Numbered from the stretch's first letter, positions 1 to 7,224 are shown. The stretch is DNA of 8,666 bases from an uncultured Lachnospiraceae bacterium (GCA_934294885.1 CAKRAK010000040.1:1-8666), one strand, 5' to 3'. A program made the numbers and translations. Notes: generated by a model not told the origin, from the sequence alone.

Positions 1-37
1 TTGCTCTCTCGCACTCATTAGCGCCGCAACAGTGATT

Positions 38-98
38 ATATTATCACAGGGCTTTCCCCATGTCAACACCTTTTTTTGATTTTTTTTGATAAATTTTT
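38..98 (-). promoter_or_regulatory. Strong leftward promoter with A-tract UP-like element
   Basis: On the minus strand a perfect -35 box TTGACA (61-66) is followed after exactly 17 bp by TAATAT (38-43), giving a start near base 31. Directly upstream are three A-tracts (71-77, 81-87, 94-98) spaced about one helical turn apart, as in UP elements that contact the alpha subunit of RNA polymerase. The transcript leaves the window at base 1, so its product is unseen. Such promoters often serve stable RNA or other highly expressed genes; that is inference. Confidence 0.75.
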
Positions 99-245
99 CA
101 ATGCCATTTTCATCACTATATATAGTATCATTTCTATAAAAGCGGCACATTTTTTTACAATTATGTATACCAGTATATTCTCTATCCCCAACCTTCAGAT
201 ATACATTTTAAAGCAAGCATGTATCTTGCCCGTTACTTCCCATAA

Positions 246-281
246 ATAAAAAGAATCATATCTCAATACGAAATACGATTC
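246..281 (-). terminator. Intrinsic terminator after cvpA
   Basis: Read on the minus strand, the arm at 273-281 (GAATCGTAT) pairs over 9 bp with 253-261 (ATATGATTC), with one G-U pair and an 11-base loop, followed by a T-rich run. It lies about 55 bp past the stop codon of the CvpA-family gene and ahead of the leftward promoter at 38-98, so it plausibly ends the LysM/DUF5711/CvpA block. Confidence 0.7.
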
Positions 282-335
282 CATGATCAATCCCTATATA
301 CAAAATAATTTGAGCCGATGCAGCCCTCGTAAAAA

Positions 336-1040
336 TCAGAAGAATAAAATCTTCGTCAGATCACTTACGATTTCTACCAAAATATTATTGTCATACAAAA
401 GCTTCAAAATCCGCACTTCATTTATCTGATGAATCATTTCGCTGCTCCACGGAAATGTACTGGTAATGGATAGAAACAAAAAGAAAATACAAATCCACAA
501 AACACCCCGGACTCCCCCTAACAATCCTCCGCCAATTTTATCAAGGGAACGCACAATCGGCAGCTTCGCCAAATTCTTACAACGGTGCCCTAAAATCATA
601 AAAATAATTCTGCACAAAATCAGCATCACCAAGAAAACAATTCCGTTCAGGATCACAACTGCAATGGACATGGCAATATAATCATATACACCACTTACCT
701 CCAATAGCTGATACATTTCAGAATTATTATTATTTAAGATTGCACTTTTTACAGTTTCCGGAAGGGGTAATGCATTAATTGCCGCAATCTGGATTCCTCT
801 GGTTACCTCCTGACCTCCGTCGGAATAGGCAAGCTCCGCTGATATGGACGCAGCCATCTTGTCATCAATTTGAGTATGCTCCTGCAAATATCCACTTACA
901 TAAGGGGCCCCATACAAAGAAATAGCGATGCTGGCAATCAATCCTGCTACCGATACGATCAGACGCAACATTCCCTGCGCCCATCCTATCAATACAAACA
1001 TTAAAAATACGATTCCTATTACGATACAACAAATATTCAT
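336..1040 (-). CDS. CvpA-family inner membrane protein
   Basis: Predicted 234-residue membrane protein of the CvpA (colicin V production) family, whose members are small polytopic inner membrane proteins linked to envelope homeostasis; the exact function here is unknown. Hydrophobic segments lie at about residues 3-19, 25-46, 122-149 and 173-195. The family-typical G-W-x-x-G-x-x-R segment follows helix 1 (GWAQGMLR, 19-26), and a glycine-rich stretch K-I-G-G-G-L-L-G-G-V-R-G (168-179) precedes the last helix, as is usual in CvpA proteins. A loop of about 75 residues after helix 2 contains an asparagine run (NNNN, 103-106). The ATG start overlaps the TGA stop of the upstream DUF5711-like gene (ATGA), so the two are almost certainly co-transcribed and translationally coupled. 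A terminator follows at 246-281. The family call rests on topology and the glycine motif. Confidence 0.85.
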   Translation of the reverse strand: MNICCIVIGIVFLMFVLIGWAQGMLRLIVSVAGLIASIAISLYGAPYVSGYLQEHTQIDDKMAASISAELAYSDGGQEVTRGIQIAAINALPLPETVKSAILNNNNSEMYQLLEVSGVYDYIAMSIAVVILNGIVFLVMLILCRIIFMILGHRCKNLAKLPIVRSLDKIGGGLLGGVRGVLWICIFFLFLSITSTFPWSSEMIHQINEVRILKLLYDNNILVEIVSDLTKILFF

Positions 1041-2314
1041 GATTTTTCCTTTTCACTTTTGTGGCACAAACGAACCACCTCGGAACCGCTTTCATACAAA
1101 ACAATATAACGCTTGCTATATCCTGTCGGTATCATATCATTCACATTTTTTGAAAATGTACATGAAAACTTCACTTTTCCGTCCATCGTGTAAATCCGTG
1201 CCTGATTACCACCTGTAAAGATAATTTCATCCTCTGTCATCTTTACCTTCTTATAATCAATGTCTATTTCCTTTTTCAGCACCTCATGACCATTCATATT
1301 ATATAGGTATAACACATAAGGAGCTTCTGACTTTTCATCGTCATTTAACATCACAACACCAACATACTGGGAATTGTAAATTACACTTTGGATTTCCTCC
1401 TTAAAGGAAATGGTCGCCTTTTTGCTGGACTTTTCCTTCATGGAAAATATGAGAAACTGATTATCGCCAAATGCACAGATGGTATTATCATCTAAAAATT
1501 CAACCTTGGGTACAATCGTATCATCCAACTGATAAGCACCTACCATTCTGTCTGCATTTTCATTCTGACCAACTTCTCCGAAATTAGATGCCGTAAGCTT
1601 ACTCTCCAGCTCTCCCGCTTCATTGATGGCCAGATAAGAAGAAAATAGTTTTTCTCCGTTTGCAGACAGATCCATGTCCAAGGGATATCCATTCTGGTCA
1701 ATCGCAGTCTTACGCTCCATAATCTGGGAGCCCTTTCGGTCATATAAATTAATATAGTTTTCCTTTTCGCCCTCTAATATAACGGCAAACTCACCCTGTC
1801 CTGCAACTGCAATATCAGAAATGGTATATGGCATTGTCGTACTGCTTACCTTTCCCTCTTTGTCGAATATATATACATCATTACCGTTCAAATCCGCAAT
1901 GGCAACGTAATCGCCGCAAACATCCGCAGCAGGCATCTTCATGGCAAAGGTTTCCGTCCAAATGGCTTCGCCCTTTTCATCTACATAGGTTGCTCCGTCC
2001 CTGCTGTATTTTAATATTGATTTCTGATACGGAACATAATCTGCCATAGATGCATTGGTAATCCCCGTTTCTTCCACAACCTCATATCCATTATAATTCA
2101 TACCGGGAAACAGCTTTGTGATTAAAAAATATGCCACCACCAAAATCACAACAATTATAATCACTTTTCTGATAACAGAAAAATGAATCCCTGTCTTTTC
2201 CTGTTCTTCCTCGTCCCCCTCCCGATTATTTTTTTTACGAAACAAGCTTTTCACTCCGGTAACAGAGGTCTCTTCTTCCTCCAATAATTCTTCGTCTTCT
2301 CTATCGTCTCTCAT
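1037..2314 (-). CDS. DUF5711-like single-pass membrane protein with beta-propeller-like exterior domain
   Basis: A 425-residue protein. It begins with a very acidic and then basic cytoplasmic tail (1-49, with runs such as EDEELLEEEE), followed by one transmembrane helix (about 48-68) and a C-terminal domain outside the membrane of about 350 residues. The exterior part has repeated short units ending in patterns such as 'Y-D-x-x-G', 'F-D-K-E-G-K', 'Y-N-M-N-G' and 'Y-T-M-D-G-K', typical of beta-propeller blades. It resembles proteins annotated DUF5711 in Lachnospiraceae; no biochemical role is known to me. AAAAGG lies 8 bases before the ATG. The stop overlaps the start of the CvpA-family gene by 4 bp. 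A possible promoter of its own lies at 2370-2378. A sensing or scaffolding role at the envelope is inference. No frameshift or truncation is visible. Confidence 0.8.
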   Translation of the reverse strand: MRDDREDEELLEEEETSVTGVKSLFRKKNNREGDEEEQEKTGIHFSVIRKVIIIVVILVVAYFLITKLFPGMNYNGYEVVEETGITNASMADYVPYQKSILKYSRDGATYVDEKGEAIWTETFAMKMPAADVCGDYVAIADLNGNDVYIFDKEGKVSSTTMPYTISDIAVAGQGEFAVILEGEKENYINLYDRKGSQIMERKTAIDQNGYPLDMDLSANGEKLFSSYLAINEAGELESKLTASNFGEVGQNENADRMVGAYQLDDTIVPKVEFLDDNTICAFGDNQFLIFSMKEKSSKKATISFKEEIQSVIYNSQYVGVVMLNDDEKSEAPYVLYLYNMNGHEVLKKEIDIDYKKVKMTEDEIIFTGGNQARIYTMDGKVKFSCTFSKNVNDMIPTGYSKRYIVLYESGSEVVRLCHKSEKEKS

Positions 2315-2369
2315 ATAATCTACCTTTTCTTTTTATTAACATCCTGTTCTATATCCACAGTCCATGTTA

Positions 2370-2378
2370 ATCATACCA
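2370..2378 (-). promoter_or_regulatory. Possible extended -10 promoter for the DUF5711/CvpA pair
   Basis: In the 102-bp gap between the LysM gene and the DUF5711-like gene, the minus strand reads TGGTATGAT, matching the extended -10 form TGnTATAAT with one change. It is about 55 bp ahead of the start codon. No convincing -35 box is present, so this is a candidate only; the pair could instead be read through from the LysM gene. Confidence 0.35.
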
Positions 2379-2416
2379 CACTTTTTCAAAAGGCACTAGA
2401 CTATTTATTATCCGGT

Positions 2417-3556
2417 TTAGTTCTCAAGCTTCTTGTCTACAGTCGGAATCAAAATAGAATCTCCAACATGAATTTCATCCGAGTTTCCAAATTCATTTGC
2501 CTCCATCAGTTCCGTTACATAATCAACAGAATTATACATTTTAAAACTGATGGAAGATAACGTATCTCCATTTTGCACAACATAATACTGTGGATATTCC
2601 AGCGGTGCCAAACGATCCGTATTGGAATCTATAATTTCTTCCTTTTTATTTTCCTTTTCTGCTTTTATTACGCTTTGGGTCTCCACAACAGATGTTTTAT
2701 CCTCTTCCGTCTCTTCCTGCTCATGATAGGTAATGATTCCGTTTTCAACTAATTTGGATTGAAGCACCGATAGCATCTGATAATTGGAAAATACCGCCAC
2801 ACCTAAAGCCAGCACCGCCACCGTAAGCCCGGAACAAACGGCAGACAACCTCCGGTTAATCCGTTCAATCTTTACATTATGGGCACGCTCTTCCAAAACA
2901 TTCTTATATTTTTTTACAACTGCCTCATCCTTTTCATCCACCTCACTGTCCGGTTCAGAGGGAGCCCCCTGCCTTGACTGAATCATAAAATTCTGCATGG
3001 CTTCATTACGGGCATAATAGATATAATATCCCGGCTGTCGACAGAGATAATCCCCCGACAACATATATAGTGCATCCTCTCCCTCTAAGGAATCCATAAT
3101 ATATAAAATCTTATCCTCGGAGCCAAAATTTTCCACATGAAGCTTCACGATCATATCATTCACCTCTGTAGAAAATCCCATCCGGGACAAAAACCATCCC
3201 ACAACCTGCAATTCCGGAAAATAATGCTTTACGTCCTGATAAATGTATTCCCACGTATCACCGTCAAAGGTTGTCTCCTCTAAATCCAGCTCCAGATTCT
3301 GTGCAGGAATCGCTCCGCTTACAAATATAACCTCTCCAAGGGAATTCCCTACGGTTTCACCCACTAAAATTGCTCCTCTTGCATAAGACGAATTGGGATT
3401 AGCCATCTGGCTTAAATAGGTCATAACATAATCCTCAATGTAAATACGCCGATTTCCGGATGGTGCACCTATTTGTCTGATATTCTTTGGTAATGTAATT
3501 TCTGCAAAAATGTTATCTTCTGTTTGATCTTCCTTGTTATAAACCACTTCGATCAT
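2417..3556 (-). CDS. Membrane protein with catalytically dead MPN/JAB-like domain and C-terminal LysM
   Basis: A 379-residue protein in three parts. Residues about 37-192 look like an MPN (JAB/JAMM) fold: 'ARGAILVGE' with a conserved Glu at 67, then 'VVGWFLSRMGFS' (118-129), then 'LHVENFG' and 'ILYIMDSLEG'. The zinc motif H-x-H-x7-S-x2-D is lost: the four positions read L123, R125, N133 and I136. A charged linker leads to one transmembrane helix (about 236-257), then an acidic and lysine-rich stalk, then a LysM domain (about 323-372: YYVVQNGDTLSSISFKMY to HVGDSILIP) that should bind peptidoglycan. Two neighbouring ATGs are possible; 3556 is preferred because AAAGGA lies 9 bases upstream, while 3565 is too close to it. 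A longer frame from 3616 has no ribosome-binding site. It is first in the leftward envelope block. The LysM call is firm; the MPN call is motif-based. Confidence 0.85.
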   Translation of the reverse strand: MIEVVYNKEDQTEDNIFAEITLPKNIRQIGAPSGNRRIYIEDYVMTYLSQMANPNSSYARGAILVGETVGNSLGEVIFVSGAIPAQNLELDLEETTFDGDTWEYIYQDVKHYFPELQVVGWFLSRMGFSTEVNDMIVKLHVENFGSEDKILYIMDSLEGEDALYMLSGDYLCRQPGYYIYYARNEAMQNFMIQSRQGAPSEPDSEVDEKDEAVVKKYKNVLEERAHNVKIERINRRLSAVCSGLTVAVLALGVAVFSNYQMLSVLQSKLVENGIITYHEQEETEEDKTSVVETQSVIKAEKENKKEEIIDSNTDRLAPLEYPQYYVVQNGDTLSSISFKMYNSVDYVTELMEANEFGNSDEIHVGDSILIPTVDKKLEN

Positions 3557-3799
3557 TCTATTCATTCCTTTCCTAATTGTTGTACTTATATGACATTTTT
3601 GCTTATCTCGTAACATATCACTAAAAATAATCTAATTATGCCGAAACAAATCACCAAATTCATTCATTTATCGCAATTATCCAAATATTATCTCCATTCT
3701 CAACAAAATAAGGAAAATCATTTTTATTTTCCGGATTAAAACATGCTCAATTTGTTCATACTTTTCATAAAATAATGATAGAAAGATGGAGTAAATACA

Positions 3800-4348
3800 A
3801 TGGCGTTATATTATTTCAATGCGTTTGAAGAAAATGCACCCGGCAAGCTGAAACAACAATTACAGCAGTCCATTCACCATACAGAAAACAAATCAGTTGT
3901 AATCCTATGCATCGGAACGGATCGGGCTACAGGAGACTGCCTTGGTCCCCTTGTAGGCAACCGGTTAAAGGCAGCACTGCCACTCATTCCGGTTTACGGC
4001 ACATTAAAGCACCCTGTCCATGCATTAAATCTGGAAGAAACCATTCAGACAATATATAAGGAACATGAAAATCCGTACATCATTGCAGTGGATGCCTCCT
4101 TAGGCGTAAAAGAGCATATCGGTTACGCTACCATCAGTACACAGCCTCTTTTTCCCGGAAAAGGAGTCAATAAAAAATTGCCTGCGATAGGCAACTTGTC
4201 CATCACAGGCATTGTTAATATTGCAGGATTCCCTAATTCTGTTTTGTTACAAAGCACAAGGCTCCATACAGTCATGATTCTGGCCGACTGTATCAGTACT
4301 GCCTTACAGGGTTATCTGATTGATACTTATCTTCCCGCCCCACGATAA
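3800..4348 (+). CDS. yyaC: Spore protease YyaC-family protein
   Basis: A 182-residue protein of the YyaC (DUF1256) family, related in fold to the germination protease GPR and the hydrogenase-maturation protease HybD. The hallmark segment CIGTDRATGDCLGPLVG lies at residues 37-53, with Asp41 and Asp46. A second acidic site, I-I-A-V-D-A-S-L-G (94-102, Asp98), and the glycine segment GNLSITGIVNIAG (131-143) follow. In Bacillus the gene is expressed in the forespore; the protein is annotated as a spore protease, but its substrate is poorly defined. GGAG lies 8 bases before the ATG. It is a single gene, transcribed divergently from the LysM block, and its last 22 bp overlap the end of the facing coiled-coil gene. 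Length is normal for the family. Its presence indicates a spore-former. Confidence 0.93.
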   Translation: MALYYFNAFEENAPGKLKQQLQQSIHHTENKSVVILCIGTDRATGDCLGPLVGNRLKAALPLIPVYGTLKHPVHALNLEETIQTIYKEHENPYIIAVDASLGVKEHIGYATISTQPLFPGKGVNKKLPAIGNLSITGIVNIAGFPNSVLLQSTRLHTVMILADCISTALQGYLIDTYLPAPR

Positions 4349-5439
4349 GCATCTACAGCCTCAGAAACCGTATCGGCAACACCATCTTCCATTAAGGATA
4401 TCAAATCCGCAACTCTGGATAAGGTACAGCACTCGCCTAAAACCATTCCGTAGTTATTGGTTATGGCTGCGGATGATATATTAATGTCATTTTCCAGCAA
4501 AGCAATCTGTTCTTCAATAGAGTCCAGATTTGCTTTCATACTCTCCAGCTTTCCAAGTCTTCTATCATTCACCTCATCGGTAAGAATCTGCTTTGTCTGA
4601 TTCTCAAAGGATGTCATGGCATCCTGTTTTTCTCTGCTAATCTGTTCTAATTCCTCATCTAACTCTTCCAGCTTCTTGTCATAAGCATCCAGTCCATACT
4701 GGCTGTCATCCTTGTCCTTACTGATTTTGTTACGGATTGCCTTCATCTGACGCTTATTCGCTGCAATCTGATCCTTGATCTGACGTCCCTCCAGCAGGGT
4801 TTCATAAAACGCCAGCTTCACAAAATTCAGGATTAACGTATATACCATTCCTACAAGGAATAACACGATAGATACCGTAAGGGTACATAATAATACAAGC
4901 TTCTCACTTCCGGCATAAAAAACGCGGACTGACAAAAGGTAAGCAATCCACGGAAGTCCCAAAAACAGCATAGCCATTCCTACAAGCATGCCGGCAATTT
5001 CCAATGCTCCCTTTGGCATATACATAATATAAAATAATGTATTCCTGCAAAACGAAGGTACATGCTGTGCCTTAAAAAGGGTTTTCATCTCCATCTGAAG
5101 CTGTCTGTTTTCTTCGGTTATATCTGCCGTCTCGTAAGACACTCTCTCATCTATACGTTTTGATTTAACACGATCTCTTTTTGCTCTTACATTTCTGTTC
5201 TTTGCTTTATTCGCATCAATCTGACTATCATATACTTTCTCAATATCGTTCTTTCTTTTTTGGATGGTCTGGGCAATCTCATTCTGGATGGATTTGTCCT
5301 CGGAAGCAATTGCTTTTTTCAGGTTCTTTTCCTGACTCTGATACTCTGACAATTCTTCCTTCAACTGCTCAACCGCTTCAAGATCCGTCTGAACCTGATA
5401 AAGATAATCTACATTTTCATTAAATACATTCGCCTGCAT
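4327..5439 (-). CDS. Coiled-coil protein with two central membrane helices, function unknown
   Basis: I do not recognise this 370-residue protein. It is built as a long charged coiled coil (about 10-120, rich in E, K, Q and R, with a basic patch KNRNVRAKRDRVKSKR at 80-95). Then come two hydrophobic spans (about 145-172 and 182-207) joined by a short loop, and a second coiled coil (about 215-325, K/E/D-rich, with 'YDKKLEELDEELEQ'). A short conserved-looking tail follows (about 325-370, with adjacent cysteines 337-338). With two helices, both coiled coils should lie on the same side of the membrane, probably the cytoplasm. AGAGG lies 6 bases before the ATG. No terminator is visible at its end, which overlaps yyaC tail to tail. 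Membrane scaffold or organiser is a guess from shape only. Confidence 0.8.
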   Translation of the reverse strand: MQANVFNENVDYLYQVQTDLEAVEQLKEELSEYQSQEKNLKKAIASEDKSIQNEIAQTIQKRKNDIEKVYDSQIDANKAKNRNVRAKRDRVKSKRIDERVSYETADITEENRQLQMEMKTLFKAQHVPSFCRNTLFYIMYMPKGALEIAGMLVGMAMLFLGLPWIAYLLSVRVFYAGSEKLVLLCTLTVSIVLFLVGMVYTLILNFVKLAFYETLLEGRQIKDQIAANKRQMKAIRNKISKDKDDSQYGLDAYDKKLEELDEELEQISREKQDAMTSFENQTKQILTDEVNDRRLGKLESMKANLDSIEEQIALLENDINISSAAITNNYGMVLGECCTLSRVADLISLMEDGVADTVSEAVDAYRGAGR

Positions 5440-5610
5440 AAAATGCCTCTTTTCTCAACTATTAATCAATTCTGAAAATCTATTATGTATTCCCTAAAAT
5501 ATCAGTACATACAGCCTCATTTTATCAAAGTGATTATATAAATACAACCATTTTCGACTTTTTCAGCCTATCTCTGATACAAAATTCACATTCTTTTAAT
5601 ATTTTATTGA

Positions 5611-5639
5611 TTGTTTTTAATCGTCATCTATTATATACT
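5611..5639 (+). promoter_or_regulatory. Promoter of the CBS-domain gene
   Basis: TTGTTT (5611-5616) and TATACT (5634-5639) are separated by 17 bp, a good vegetative-type spacing, with the -10 close to consensus and the -35 weaker. Transcription would begin near 5646, giving a leader of about 45 bases before the CBS gene. The rest of the 5440-5688 intergenic region is AT-rich. It has a TATAAT on the minus strand (5533-5538) without a matching -35 box that might serve the coiled-coil gene. Confidence 0.5.
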
Positions 5640-5675
5640 ATAGGAGTGGGGTATTGCTAATCTTTTCGACAAAAC

Positions 5676-5691
5676 GGAGGTGGTTATCATT
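5676..5691 (+). promoter_or_regulatory. Ribosome-binding site that points to an ATT start codon
   Basis: GGAGGTG (5676-5682) is a seven-base match to the anti-Shine-Dalgarno sequence. The only conventional start nearby, GTG at 5680, lies inside this site and could not be used while the site is paired. Eight bases after GGAGG, at normal spacing and in frame, stands ATT (5689-5691), followed by codons for N-I-L-F-F-L-T-P-K, where proteins of this type usually begin (MNILFFLTPK). Confidence 0.65.
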
Positions 5692-6093
5692 AATATATTA
5701 TTTTTTCTGACACCCAAAGCAGAGGTTGCTTTTTTAGATGAGAATTTTAACTTAAGACAGGTTTTGGAAAAGATGGAATTTCATAAGTATTCTGCGATTC
5801 CAATTTTGAATATCGAGGGAGAATACATAGGAACATTAACCGAAGGAGACCTTTTGTGGTTCTTCCGACATAATGAATTTGGAGCTGCCATCAGCCAGCC
5901 GGAATTTTTCCATATTAAGGATGTTCCCCGAAGACATGATTACATTCCGGTTAATGCAAGCTCTAACATGGAAGACATGTTAGCTCGGATCAGCCAACAG
6001 AATTTTGTACCTGTCGTAGATGATTGTGACAGGTTCATTGGAATCATCACCAGAAGAGATGTTATTCATTACTTTTGCGAACAAAAACTATGA
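5689..6093 (+). CDS. Small two-CBS-domain protein, apparent AUU start
   Basis: A 134-residue protein made almost entirely of one pair of CBS domains (a Bateman module): CBS1 at about 14-60 (LRQVLEKMEFHKYSAIPILN, then GEYIGTLTEGDLLWF) and CBS2 at about 78-132 (MEDMLARISQQNFVPVVDD, then FIGIITRRDVIHYF). Such modules usually bind adenosine nucleotides or similar ligands and control a partner; no partner domain is present, so this is a stand-alone sensor with unknown target. The start is set by GGAGG at 5676-5680, placing initiation at ATT 5689. A conventional annotation would use GTG at 5680, adding V/M-V-I, but that codon overlaps the ribosome-binding site. A promoter lies at 5611-5639 and a terminator directly follows the stop codon. 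The domain call is firm; the start is inferred. Confidence 0.88.
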   Translation: MNILFFLTPKAEVAFLDENFNLRQVLEKMEFHKYSAIPILNIEGEYIGTLTEGDLLWFFRHNEFGAAISQPEFFHIKDVPRRHDYIPVNASSNMEDMLARISQQNFVPVVDDCDRFIGIITRRDVIHYFCEQKL

Positions 6094-6135
6094 AAAAAGT
6101 CACTGTCGGTTTTCTCAAGCCGACAGTGACTTTTT
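6094..6135. terminator. Bidirectional intrinsic terminator
   Basis: A perfect 16-bp inverted repeat: AAAAAGTCACTGTCGG (6094-6109) and its complement (6120-6135) around a 10-base loop. The GC-containing core is 11 bp, flanked by A5 on one side and T5 on the other, so it ends transcription in both directions. It begins immediately after the stop codon of the CBS gene and lies 6 bp beyond the end of the facing HD-GYP-like gene, serving both. Confidence 0.93.
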
Positions 6136-6141
6136 GTCATT

Positions 6142-7224
6142 TTACAAATATTCTTTTAAGATATCCGGATCCACCTTAATGCGGTTATCCATTGTCTTCA
6201 TAATATCCTTTATCTGAATCTCTTTGTGGACACTTCCCAAATTCAAATTGTATATCTGATTGGTATTGAATCCGAGAACCACCGGTCTTAAAACATTCTG
6301 ATCATTCTCTCTTATTACCAGTCCCTTTTCATGATTGGTCAATTCTACACAGACACCCGGGAATAGAATCTGCACACTTTCCAGCAAATGCTGCACCATT
6401 TCTGCATCATAAAGTTCCGGATGGCTTTGCAGTTCCCGAATTGCCTCCACCTCAGATGCAGGATCCTCTCCCAAACGCATCGCTGTATATTCATCATATG
6501 CGTTTGCAACCATCAAAACCTTAACCGCATCCGATACATTCGATGTTAATTTCTCCGGCATATACTGTAGCTGGCACATCTGCATAAGAGAACCCTTTAC
6601 TCCTGCCGGCATCTTGAAAGACTTGGAAATCTTATCTACTCCAAGCAAAACTGCCCTTGCAATTGCATCCCGGTCTTCCGGTTCTACATTCGTACCTTTG
6701 CTGCGCAATTGCTCCGGCAATCCCAGCTTTCCAACATCATGAAGCAATGCAGCCACGATTACCTCCGCCTGTTCCACTACTCCAAAACCGACTCTGTGAG
6801 AAATCAAGGCAGTTAGTATCGCCACATTCAATGCATGCTTATATACATAATCCTCCGGACTTCTTAAGTTCTGGTTGAAACGAATCTTATGGAACAGATT
6901 ACCAAATCGACGAACCAGATCATCCGTAAGTCCCATCAGATTCTCAGGTGCCTTTCCCGCCATAATGTGATCCAGTTCTTCCCTGATAATAAATACCGCC
7001 ATCGTCTGAAAACGTTCAAACTCTATCTCCTCTTCACTCATAGGTGGAAGCGGTTCTGCCGGCTCTAAAATATATAAACCAATCAAACCAAAATTCTTAA
7101 CACTTTCAATTCCCTGTGCAGTAATCTTATCATTACGACCATATAACAATATTCCCTTTTTATTATAAATCGGACGTGCCAGGCGCATACCGACCTTCAA
7201 ATCTTCTGCCTTAACGTATATCAA
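6142..7224 (-). CDS. Degenerate HD-GYP-type protein, UUG start
   Basis: A 360-residue protein of the HD-GYP group, whose active members hydrolyse cyclic di-GMP. An N-terminal domain (1-55, 'VKAEDLKVGMRLARPIYNKKG') of the kind common ahead of HD-GYP is followed by a helical linker. The HD domain (about 125-285) keeps H130 and the H162-D163 pair with K166 (LLHDVGKLGLP). The rest of the signature is gone: the usual second-half histidines and the HHE-DG-GYP block are replaced by 'QMCQLQYMPEKLTSN' (216-229), and the usual 'vaD' Asp is N241. Activity as a phosphodiesterase is therefore doubtful; a ligand-binding or regulatory role is inferred. A C-terminal domain (about 286-350) resembles those seen after HD-GYP. 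The start is TTG, because GGAGG (7232-7236) stands 7 bases ahead of it; the ATG at 7242 is upstream of that site. It lies 46 bp after the 280-residue gene, probably in one operon with it. Confidence 0.87.
   Translation of the reverse strand: MIYVKAEDLKVGMRLARPIYNKKGILLYGRNDKITAQGIESVKNFGLIGLYILEPAEPLPPMSEEEIEFERFQTMAVFIIREELDHIMAGKAPENLMGLTDDLVRRFGNLFHKIRFNQNLRSPEDYVYKHALNVAILTALISHRVGFGVVEQAEVIVAALLHDVGKLGLPEQLRSKGTNVEPEDRDAIARAVLLGVDKISKSFKMPAGVKGSLMQMCQLQYMPEKLTSNVSDAVKVLMVANAYDEYTAMRLGEDPASEVEAIRELQSHPELYDAEMVQHLLESVQILFPGVCVELTNHEKGLVIRENDQNVLRPVVLGFNTNQIYNLNLGSVHKEIQIKDIMKTMDNRIKVDPDILKEYL

Noticed and set aside
115..126. Perfect 12-bp palindrome ACTATATATAGT
   Set aside because: Pure AT alternation apart from the ends in an AT-rich spacer; no second copy in the window and no clear link to a promoter.
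165..176. Small inverted repeat TATACCAGTATA
   Set aside because: Five-base arms with a 2-base centre; too short to be a terminator or a reliable operator.
466..681. Open frames opposite or overlapping the main genes (for example 466-681, 928-1218, 1540-1743, 2784-2981, 5181-5423, 6657-6878, 7719-8093)
   Set aside because: They lie within larger, well-supported genes, have low-complexity or unnatural composition, and lack ribosome-binding sites.
3557..3616. Longer start for the LysM protein at 3616 (MLRDKQKCHIS...)
   Set aside because: No ribosome-binding site before it; AAAGGA lies ahead of the ATG at 3556, where the protein most naturally begins.
3741..3780. Possible sporulation promoter ahead of yyaC: CATAAAATA (3766-3774) fits the sigma-K -10 pattern CATAnnnTA and nearly fits sigma-E
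   Set aside because: No matching -35 element at the right spacing, and yyaC is a forespore gene in Bacillus, so the sigma-E/K likeness in AT-rich DNA is not enough.
6020..6217. Plus-strand frame running through the end of the CBS gene and the terminator
   Set aside because: It crosses a perfect intrinsic terminator and the end of the HD-GYP-like gene; a shadow frame only.
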